Positions 42,666 to 50,715 of a DNA stretch of 64,000 nt are shown piece after piece; within the stretch, counting starts at the first letter, position 1, and each line of letters begins with the position of its first letter. This stretch comes from Syngnathus acus (lineage: Eukaryota; Chordata; Actinopteri; Syngnathiformes; Syngnathidae), in NCBI RefSeq assembly GCF_901709675.1, contig NC_051087.1:17482067-17546066 (forward strand). The letters are read 5' to 3'. Position numbers and translations under genes: made by a program. The notes beneath the pieces were generated by a model. That model ran no database searches. It was not told the origin of the DNA and saw only the letters and a list, made by a program, of their open reading frames with translations.

Positions 42666-42668
<3 letters not shown>
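41834..42668. mobile_element. MITE family Z, copy 1, with two ~180-bp internal repeats
   Basis: The inverted ends CAGTGGAGCCTCGGTTTTCG (41834) and (reverse) CAGTGGAGCCTCGGTTTTCG (42668) match exactly, with TCGAAC repeats just inside. It sits in TA microsatellite DNA, so the TA duplication is blurred on the left. Two internal units (about 42110-42270 and 42271-42440) share 'gaggtccacttaaattttgg' and 'cagcgacggctctgtcacaa'. A second, partial copy lies at 54348-55096. Confidence 0.85.
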
Positions 42669-42710
<42 letters not shown>

Positions 42711-42723
42711 TTTTTTTTTTTTT
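42669..42723. repeat. (TA)n and poly-T
   Basis: A TA run of about 38 bp followed by about 17 T. Confidence 0.95.
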
Positions 42724-42734
42724 TATTACTTTTA

Positions 42735-42847
42735 TTTTTCACGAGTCCCCGACCCGTATGGTGGCCTGGCCGATCCAATCGACCCCGACCTTAGGTGACA
42801 GCGCTCACAGTCCCCAAGCGTCTACTATTGAGGCCACTGGTGCCTAT
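42735..42847. repeat. Tandem-duplicate unit flanking ISL2EU copy 2 (left)
   Basis: The segment 'tatggtggcctggccgatcc aatcgaccccgaccttagg' (in two parts) recurs at about 45338-45376 on the other side of the ISL2EU element, in the same orientation. Confidence 0.75.
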
Positions 42848-42988
42848 AGAGGCTTTGCAGTCACGTGGTTTTATCACGTGATTTTGTGTTATGCCGCCAT
42901 CTTGGCGGTCAACTCGTCAGCTCGTTCCTACGTGTTTGTATAGATTGTTTGATTTCTGCGCTACATTTTCACCGATTTCATCCGAATT

Positions 42989-43321
42989 ATGGCTGATTTG
43001 CTATCCAACGAAGTTGGTCATTTGGATGAAGAATCCAAGAAACGTTACAGAGAGAAGTTGAACCTTGTTGGCACAACGGATCCGTACCTTTTACCGAGAA
43101 GCATGCTAAAATCGCCCGAGCATTTTGCAACAGCCGACCTGCCTGAACTCTCATATCCAGATATTTATAATTACCTCGTCGATTCACCATCTCCGTACAC
43201 TGAAAAGGACCTTAAGGCATACAAGTGTCTGGATGCCTACAAGTATTTTACAGCAGGTTTTGTGCATGATGGGCTGATATGGCAGATCCTAAACAAGAAT
43301 CGATTTCTTCTCATGACCAAG
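42989..43321 (+). pseudogene. ISL2EU ORF1 exon 1
   Basis: ATG at 42989 is followed by ADLLSNEVGHLDEESKKRY, YLLPRSMLKSPEHF, LSYPDIYNYLVDSPSPYT and LKAYKCLDAYKYFTAGFVHD. It ends LLMTK at a consensus donor (AAG|GTAAGG, intron 43322-43577). The splice sites are inferred from consensus and continuity with the SWIM segment. Confidence 0.78.
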
Positions 43322-43577
43322 GTAAGGAAAAAGCACGCACGTGGCAGTAACAGTGTGATTGTGAAAAAACTACTGAAGTGATTCTAATGAAAACTCACAT
43401 TGTTAAGCTTTTTTTTATTACAAAAGGCCTCTTGTTCAAAAATGAATGATTCATGAGAAAACTTACCAAATGGCAGGTAAAATATGCATAAATGGACAGT
43501 AAGAGGTCTAGGCTTGTATATTATATCCAAATTAGGGACTGATAATAATATAAGGTTTGTCATATTATCTGTTTCAG

Positions 43578-43717
43578 GTAAAACACTCAACGGATGAATG
43601 ATCCTCCCCTCAGACCTTGGGTAGCAATAGCGAAAGATGGTCAGATCCTGCTGTGCTGCCACTGTACCTGCATGGCTGGATTGGGTGAAACATGTTCACA
43701 TTCAGCACTCAGTAATT
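43578..43717 (+). pseudogene. ISL2EU ORF1 SWIM zinc-finger exon
   Basis: It begins after an acceptor TCTGTTTCAG. One frame reads NDPPLRPWVAIAKDGQILC then CHCTCMAGLGETCSHSA. The CxC...CxH pattern is a SWIM-type zinc finger. The frame is one base off the exon 1 frame (a shift lies between 43578 and 43600). Confidence 0.75.
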
Positions 43718-43805
43718 AATATATATATCATAAATAATTTATTGTTCTCCAACCTGTTACAAATCTAATCATAGTGAAAACAATTTTTATTAAAATGTTT
43801 TTCAG

Positions 43806-43917
43806 ATATCTGCGGTTGAAGAAGAGTCCAGGGGCCAAGCAACATCAACAACTTGGTTTCAACAAAGAGCTGGGCGAATTACGGCCTTGAATTTTAAGGC
43901 AACGACCAGGACCAATG
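43806..43917 (+). pseudogene. YqaJ-type exonuclease N-terminus
   Basis: After an acceptor TTTTTCAG the frame reads ISAVEEESRGQATSTTWFQQ then RAGRITALNFK. The WFxxRxGRITAxxFK block is the start of the YqaJ viral-recombinase nuclease family. The nuclease core is lost at the deletion join. Confidence 0.72.
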
Positions 43918-44308
43918 TCTCAAAGATTCTTCATTCCATGTACAGCGTTTCAAACTGTCCTTCAGTTCATCAAGTTCTGCACGCAGATTTTTACACTCTG
44001 CAGTGAGGGAATCCATTGCTTCCCCAGTGATAGCCGTCTGTGTGGCAGTAGTCACCATGCCTTCTTTTCGAATCTCAGCGTGCACCACATCTTCACCAGC
44101 GGGTAGTTGATCATTTTCACAAGGGACAGACTGGGAAATATTGACAAGTGCTGCTGCTGCTGCCAATGCCCTCTCTTGCGCTGCTTGAGATTTTGTCTTC
44201 TCTCAAAGATCTTCATTGAACATTTGAGTTTTCGTTTGTGAGGTGACTGGGTATGCTCAAATATATTTGACACATAGTCTGGGGATAGTGGATCTTTGGT
44301 TTTTGCAC
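43918..44308 (-). pseudogene. THAP transposase exon 2 (coiled-coil linker)
   Basis: On the minus strand, after an acceptor TTGTTTCAG|G at 44309, it reads GAKTKDPLSPDYVSNIFEHT and SPHKRKLKCSMKIFERRQNL. After a frameshift near 44190 it continues ALAAAAALVNISQSV and a heptad-rich LTAECKNLRAELDELKDSLK. This fits the region after the THAP domain. The catalytic domain is deleted. Confidence 0.72.
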
Positions 44309-44981
44309 CTGAAACAATTAAACAATCACATTATTCATCATGACTACCATAAATAATTAAGCACGTTGTTGAAGGGGATATACACAGTTCAATTTGTTTT
44401 GTAATGGCATTTCATAACTTGACATATTAAAAAACTGAATAGAGTGAAATCATTCAGATACTGTACCTGTCTGTTCAAGTTGCTACCATTTTTATTTTTT
44501 GTTTATTTTTGCATGATGCCACATCTGATTGGCTTGAAAACTTAACCAATAAAAATTTTAACCTTGTGCCAATGGCTTGAAAACTTTACCAATGTAGATT
44601 TTACCTTGTGCCAAATGAAGTAACAAAAACCCTCTTGTTAAAAAATGCTACATTAAAAAAAAATTGTTTCACAAGGTTCATAATTTTTTGGGAAATTTCC
44701 TAATGCATTCACTCGAGAATTAATTGTTCAATTCCAATATGAAGTTCAATATTTACATTGATAACGTTTTCAAGCCAATCAGATGAAGCATCATGAAAAA
44801 ATAAACACAAAATAAAAACGGGGGGGTGAACTGAAGAAATCATCCCATTCCCTGCCTTGCTGCTCTTGCTGCCTTTCTAAAAATGCACCCAGCATTTTCA
44901 ACAATCATATTTGTATCATCCCATATTGTATTATTTCACATTTTGTGAAACAAATCAGGGGTGAATAGTTTGTTTACATAC

Positions 44982-45159
44982 CTGATATGAAGTCCTCATT
45001 GCATATCCTTGTGTAAATCGTAGGTTTCCATCGTTCACGACGAATATCCGCGATCCATTTATCACGTTTTTTCATGTTCGCCGGAAATTTATAGAAGCTA
45101 ATATTTGGTTTATCGCCTCGTCTATTGCTACATCCAACAGCACAGCAGGTATCCGGCAT
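44982..45159 (-). pseudogene. THAP transposase exon 1 (THAP domain)
   Basis: ATG at 45159. MPDTCCAVGCSNRRGD, SFYKFPANMKKRDKWI and NEDFISG make a complete-looking THAP zinc-dependent DNA-binding domain of about 59 residues up to a GTATGT donor (intron begins at 44981). It would bind the element's ends. It is nearly identical to 18416-18593. Confidence 0.83.
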
Positions 45160-45292
45160 TTTTAAGCTCAAATAGCAGCAGATATAACAAGAAAGCGTGT
45201 GTGAGTCGTAGACCGGCACTGAAAAGTTGACCGCCAAGATGGCTGCCAAGCTAATGTGGGTAGCTTGATGACGTCAGCTGCAAAGCCTCTAT

Positions 45293-45535
45293 ATGATAGC
45301 CATTGGCATCCCACAAGTTCCACGAGTACCTGACCCTTATGGTGGCCTGGCCGATCCAATCGACCCCGACCTTAGGCAACAGTATCCACTCTGGTGCCCA
45401 TATGCAAGTCACTGGCAGCCCACAAGTTCACCACGGTGTGAGTTTCCTTCGCTGATCAGATGAAGTCCTCACCACCTTTCTCCTTTTCTTTTCCACAAGA
45501 CGTCACTTTTTCACCAGTTTCCATACAAGACATAG
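45293..45535. repeat. Tandem-duplicate unit (right) and spacer
   Basis: It repeats the 42735-42847 unit (ggtggcctggccgatccaat at about 45340). The rest up to LINE F has no recognised feature. Confidence 0.65.
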
Positions 45536-46862
45536 TCTCTCCAGCGCATCCTGGGTCGTCCCCGGGGTCTCCTACCGGTAGGACATGCCCGGAACACCTC
45601 TCCAGGGAGGCGTCCAGGAGGCATCCTGATGAGATGCCCGAGCCACCTCATCTGGCTCCTCTCAACGTGGAGGAGCAGCGGCTCTACTCTGAGTCTCTCC
45701 CGGATGACCGAGCTTCTCACCTTATCTCTAAGGGATGGCCCGGACAACCTGCGGAGGAAACTCATTTCGGCCGCTTGTATCCTGGATCTCGTTCTTTCGG
45801 TCACGACCCATAGCTCGTGCCCATAGGTGAGGGTAGGAGCATAGATCGACCGGTAAATCGAGAGCTTTGCCTTTTGGCTCAGCTCTCTCTTCACCACGAC
45901 GGACCGGTACAGAGTCCGCATTACTGTCGACGCTGCACCGATCCGCCTGTCGATCTCGCGCTCCATCCTGCCCTCACTCGTGAACAAGACCCCAAGATAC
46001 TTGAACTTCTCTACTTGGGGCAGGATCTCATCCCCGATCCGGAGAGGGCATTCCACCCTTTTCCGACCGAGGACCATGGACTCGGATTTGGAGGTGCTGA
46101 CCCTCATCTCGACCACTTCACACTCGGCTGTGAACCGCTCCAGTGAGAGCTGGAGATCACGGCCTGAAGAAGCCAACAGCACCACGTCATCTGCAAAAAG
46201 CAGAGACGCGATGCTGAGGTCCCCAAACCGGACCCCCTCAACGCCTCGGCTGCGCCTAGAAATTCTGTCCATAAAAATTATGAACAGAATCGGTGACAAA
46301 GGGCAGCCTTGGCGGAGTCCAACCCTCACTAGGAACGAATCCGACTTACTGCCGGAAATGCGGACCAAACTCTGGCATCGGTGATACAGGGACCAAACAG
46401 CCCTTATCAGTTGGCTCGGCACCCCGTACTCCTGAAGCACCCTCCACAGAACCTCCCGAGGGACACGGTCGAACGCCTTCTCCAAGTCCACAAAACACAT
46501 GTGGACTGGTTGGGCGAACTCCCATGCACCCTCGAGGATCCTGCCGAGGGTGTAGAGCTGGTCCACTGTTCCACGGCCAGGACGAAAGCCACACTGCTCC
46601 TCCTGAATCCGAGGTTCGACCTTCCGACGGACCCTCCTCTCCAGCACCCCTGAATAGACCTTACCAGGGAGGCTGAGGAGTGTGATTCCCCTGTAATTGG
46701 AACACAACCTCCGGTCCCCCTTCTTAAATAGGGGAACCACCACCACAGTCTGCCAATCCAGAGGCACCGTCCCCGATGTCAACGCAATGCTGCAGAGGCG
46801 TGTCAGCCATGACAGCCCCACAACATCCAGAGCCTTTAAGAACTCCGGGCGGATTTCATCCA
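45536..46862 (-). pseudogene. LINE F reverse transcriptase, 5'- and 3'-truncated
   Basis: One minus-strand frame of about 440 codons reads DEIRPEFLKALDVVGLSWL, SNYRGITLLSLPGKVYSGVL, QCGFRPGRGTVDQLYTL, CFVDLEKAFDRVPREVLWRV, GLRQGCPLSPILF, the catalytic FADDVVLLA, KFKYLGVLFTSEG and RPRGRPRMRWRDYV. It is a very common fish LINE; I do not assign its clade. The frame is open across the RT. The protein ends early at a junction near 45535 instead of a normal 3' end, which is unusual for a LINE and implies later deletion. Confidence 0.88.
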
Positions 46863-46975
46863 CACATAAATATATCAAACAAACACACAAAACAGATAAT
46901 CAAAACCACTATTGGATTATAACAGCTTCCTGAGAATCATATTCGCAACACAACCAATATACGTCACGTCAGGTT
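46863..46975. other. Short A-rich spacer
   Basis: CACACAAA/ATAAATAT-rich sequence. It contains no feature apart from its position between two LINEs. Confidence 0.5.
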
Positions 46976-47737
46976 ATAAGATGGCGCCGCGGATGGCTGC
47001 CTCGGTGACTCGCTCCCTGCTACTTTGTGTTATTTTATGTGCTTTTTGCGTCTTCTGCTGCCCATCCCAGATCACTTTTAGCAGAGAAGAACTGTTAAAC
47101 ATCGGACAGTCTTCTCCTGGTACTTTCTCTCCGGTTTTCACTGACCCAGGCAGTTTGCACGGATCTTCAACCGTTCCCCGGAGCTGTGTGAGGTGCCCTC
47201 GTGCTTCAAAAGCGCCACCATTGTACTGGTGGCCAAGAACCCCGCCATCACAGGTTTGAATGATTATAGACCTGTCGCTCTGACATCTGTGGTCATGAAA
47301 TCGTTTGAGACGCGAGTGTTGAGCCACCTGAAGGACATCACGGGCCCCCTGCTCGACCCCCTGCAGTTTGCGTACCGGAAAAACAGGTCGGTGGACGATG
47401 CGGTCAACATGGGAACGCATTACATCCTGCGCCACCGAGACACCCCAGGGACGTATGCCAGGATCCTGTTTGTGGACTTCAGCTCGGTGTTCAACACTAT
47501 TGTTCCCGACATCCTCCACCAGAAGCTCATCCAGCTCGCAGTGCCTGCCTCCACCTGTCAGTGGATCACCAGCTTCCTGACCAACAGGAGACAGCATGTG
47601 AGGCTGGGGACCATCACATCCGACACCCGGACCACCAGCACTGGCGCTCCCCAGGGGTGCATCCTCTCCCCACTGCTCTTCTCTCTCTACACCAATGATT
47701 GGTCCTCTGGCGACTCTTCTGTGAAGCTCCGATACTA
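46976..47737 (+). mobile_element. LINE C, copy 1, part 1: 5' end joined to RT
   Basis: AAGATGGCGCCGCGG begins a 5' leader and a short N-terminal coding region (MAPRMAASVTRS). At about 47188 it jumps into [61 protein letters not shown] and TGAPQGCILSPLLFSLYTND. The whole endonuclease is deleted. A MITE interrupts it at TA (47736-47737) within the codons just before ADD. Confidence 0.85.
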
Positions 47738-48469
47738 CCGTATCGGCCTGAATATAAGACGGTGTATTTTGCATTGAAATAAGACTGAAAAAGTGGGGGT
47801 CGTCTTACATTAGGGGTCTAGACATGATACCCATTTACAACGCTAGATGGCGCCAGATATCTTTAAAGTGAATGCTGAACTTAACTCCCCAGGCCAAAGC
47901 GAACCCCTGTCACAAAGAAGAAAGCCAGCGGAGCCAGAGGATGGGAGTGAGGACAGTGACACTGAGCACAGCAAGGCAGAGGATGTTTGTGAGGAGTAAT
48001 ATTCTGACATGACAGATCTCAGCTACTCTCAAGTTTAAACCAGTTTGCATTATTTTATTGCAATGTTTTTCCTCATTCAGATTTGTTTCAAGACTACAGC
48101 TACAGTTAGACTTCACTTTGATGGTTAATGCAGTTATTGCAATTTTGTTGTTTTATCACAGAAGATTGGTTTATTTTCATTTCAAAAACCAGAAGCCATT
48201 CATTTACAAATGTGATTGCACTTTCGTTTACATATTTAAATGTTCAGATATTAAGATGTGATAGACAGTTTTTGCGTGATTTGAATGAGGCAAAATAACA
48301 CGCTTTGTCTCTCGAATATATTGTTATAATCATTTGTTTCAGATGTACAGTAATTATTTTCTGTATAAAAATTAAATTTGGTGTTCAGAAAGTCTTTTTT
48401 CAAACTTGAGTCTTGAAAAAGAGTGGGTCGTCTTATAATCAGGGTTGTCTTATATTCGGGCCAATACGG
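47738..48469. mobile_element. MITE family W (TA-flanked) inside the LINE RT active site
   Basis: The ends CCGTATCGGCCTGAATATAA and (reverse) CCGTATTGGCCCGAATATAA, with TA on both sides (47736-47737, 48470-48471). Facing 'gtcgtctta' blocks extend the inverted ends. The interior (about 47880-48250) has no ORF of note. Confidence 0.9.
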
Positions 48470-48839
48470 TATGCGGACGACACCGCTCTCATCGTACTGA
48501 TCCGGGACGGTGACGAGACTGCGTACAGACAGGAGGTGGAGCAGCTGGTCCACTGGTGCAGCTAAAACCACCTAGAGCTGAACCCGCTCAAGACCGTGGA
48601 GATGACAGTGGACTTCAGGCGAGACCCTTCACCACTTCCACCCCTCACTATCCTCAGTAATGCTATTCCCTCCACAGACACCTTCATGTTCCTGGGATCC
48701 ACAGTCTCTCGGGACCTGAAATGGACCGGCCACATCGACTCTGTCCGGAAAAAGGCCCAGCAGAGGCTATACTTTCTGAGACAGCTCAGGAAGTTCAACG
48801 TGCCACAGGAGCTGCTGAAGACCTTCTACACTGCCATCA
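48470..48839 (+). pseudogene. LINE C, copy 1, part 2: RT palm and thumb
   Basis: It resumes with ADDTALIVLIRDGDETAYRQ, VEQLVHWCS and an in-frame stop (taa, about 48564), then NHLELNPLKTVEMTVDF, FLGSTVSRDLKWTGHID and KKAQQRLYFLRQLRKF. It is cut at ATCA (48836-48839) by LINE D copy 2. Confidence 0.85.
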
Positions 48840-49758
48840 GAGGCCTCAGGTGGTACGTGTTGGCGACAAAATCTCCGCACCATTGAGAGCGTCCTCTCCA
48901 GTTGTATCGCTGTTCGGGGTGGTAGCTGCACTGAATACAACATGAAGGCCCTGCAGCGCATAGTGAACACGGCTGGTAAGATTATTGGTGCTTCACTCCC
49001 CTCCCTGAAGGACATTTACACCTCCCATCTCACCCGCAAGGCGACCACGATTGTGAGTGATGTGAGTCACCCCGCTCACTCTTTGTTTGATCTTCTGCCC
49101 TCTGGGAAGAGGTACAGGAGCCTGCGCTCCCGCACCACCGGACTCACCAACAGCGTCATACTCCAGGTGGTTAGGATCCTGAACTCTCTCCCCCCTACTG
49201 CGTAGCGTCCTGTACCTTTGCGCTATTTTTGCTCCTCTTATTTATTATGTTATTTGTTTATTTATTATTTATTGTCAGCTCAGTGGCCTAGTGGTAGAGT
49301 GTCTGCCCTGAGACTGGAAGGTTGTGGGTTCAAAACCCGGCCGGGTCATACCAAAGACTATAAAAATGGGACCCATTGCCTCCCTGCTTGGCACTCAGCA
49401 TTAAGGGTTGGAATTGAGGGGTTAGATCACCAAATGATTCCTGAGCGCAGCACCGCTGCTGCTCACTGCTTTCCTCTCCCCCAGGGGATGAATCAAAATC
49501 ACACGGGGATGGGTTAAATGCAGAGGACAAATTTCACCACACCCAGATGTGTGTGTGACGATCATTGGGACTTTAACTTTATTCATCACTCTTATTTATT
49601 CATTGTTTGTGCCCTCTTGATTTTATTTTTTGTGTTGTTTACTTGTATGTATATTGTGTACTATGTCTTGTCACCGTGGGATAGTGGGAACGTAATTTCG
49701 ATCTCTTTGTGTGTCTTGGCATGTGAAGAAATTGACAATAAAGCAGACTTTGACTTTG
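48840..49758 (+). mobile_element. LINE D, copy 2 (3' end) inserted in LINE C
   Basis: It codes RTIESVLSSCIAV, ALQRIVNTAGKIIGASLPSL and LFDLLPSGKRYRSLR to NSLPPTA-stop (49205). The 3' UTR ends gacaataaagcagactttgactttg. The target duplication ATCA (48836-48839, 49759-49762) is clear because the uninterrupted LINE C reading (ctgccatcatccagtctg) is seen at 26282. The first ~40 bp do not match LINE D. A SINE sits in its 3' UTR. Confidence 0.88.
49278..49580 (+). mobile_element. tRNA-derived SINE (family 1), copy 4
   Basis: GCTCAGTGGCCTAGTGG (A box), GGTTCAAAACCC (B box with one extra A) and the usual body. The tail is 'gggactttaacttt'. Confidence 0.88.
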
Positions 49759-50228
49759 ATCATCCAGTCTGTCCTCTGCACCTCCATCACTGTCTGGTTA
49801 TGATTGATCACCAAACAAGACAAGCACAGACTGCAACGGACAATCAGGACTGCGGAAAAGATAATCGGGACCAACCTGCCATCTATCCAAGAATTTTACT
49901 TGTCCAGGATCAGGAAACGTGCAAGTAACATCTCTACAGACCCTTCTCACCCAGGTCACAGTCTGTTTGAACTACTCCCTTCCGGACGGCATTACAGAGC
50001 ACAGACACAGCTTTTTTCCCCAGGCTGTTGCTCTGATGAACTCACACCACTCATAGAGTCTCAGAGACATCACTGGGCAATAATATCCTGTTCTTGCCAC
50101 TTAAATATTGTTAGTCACCTGAATGTTGTTAGTCACTTAAATGTTGTACAGAGGCTGAGACCAACCGAAGTCAAATTACTTGTTTGGCATGCACAAACTT
50201 AGCCAATAAAGCTGATTCTGATTCTGAT
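49759..50228 (+). pseudogene. LINE C, copy 1, part 3: C-terminus and 3' UTR
   Basis: IIQSVLCTSITVW, then RTIRTAEKIIGTNLPSIQEF, SLFELLPSGRHYRA, and a 3' UTR ending 'ccaataaagctgattctgattctgat'. It is broken by a stop near 49800 and a deletion relative to 26540-26600. Confidence 0.85.
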
Positions 50229-50525
50229 ATCCTAACTCTAACACGTCTGAGTTCATCTCCTTTAGCACTGATCTAAGTTTCAAGGGCTTTCATTTCTTCT
50301 CGTTTTCTTTGTGCGCTCTTCTAAGGGTATTAGACTTGGTCAGAAGCTAAGCCATCTTGCTCTCAGCTTGTTCTGCACCATCAATCTGCATCAATCTTAA
50401 GGGGGAGAAGGTGAAATGTACCTTTTTAAATTGTGAGGGGAAAAAATAGCACATCAACATTTCTTTTTATTTTTACCAATGAAAGACAACATTTCAAAGA
50501 TCATGTGAAAGAAAACAGCAAAAAC
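50229..50525. other. No recognised feature
   Basis: About 300 bp after the LINE C tail without repeat ends or coding sequence that I can name. Confidence 0.45.
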
Positions 50526-50715
50526 GTTTTCTTAATTTCAAAAAAACAAAAACAAAACCCCCCCCGCAGAAATCCTAATGAAAGATAACATACAGCATAC
50601 GTACTCTATCAAAGTTCGTGTGCAGCAAAAACAGCAAAAACATTTTCTTTCTTAATTTCAAAAAACAAAAACAAAAAAAACTGCAGAAATCCTAATGACA
50701 GATAACATACAGTAT
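50526..50715. repeat. Tandem ~113-bp units flanking LINE E
   Basis: 'cttaatttcaaaaaa...gcagaaatcctaatgaMagataacatacag' occurs at 50530-50635 and again at 50639-50715. The second unit is also found on the other side of LINE E (54248-54325), nearly identical. Confidence 0.88.

Larger units (their letters stand above)
42848..45290. mobile_element. ISL2EU-type DNA transposon, long deletion derivative
   Basis: The ends AGAGGCTTTGCAG and CTGCAAAGCCTCT are flanked by AT (42846-42847, 45291-45292). It carries two convergent genes: a YqaJ/SWIM protein (+) and a THAP transposase (-). These are joined by a central deletion near 43917 that removes most of the YqaJ nuclease and all of the transposase catalytic region. 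ISL2EU (IS4EU) elements are described as encoding exactly this gene pair and making AT duplications. It is non-autonomous. Confidence 0.88.
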
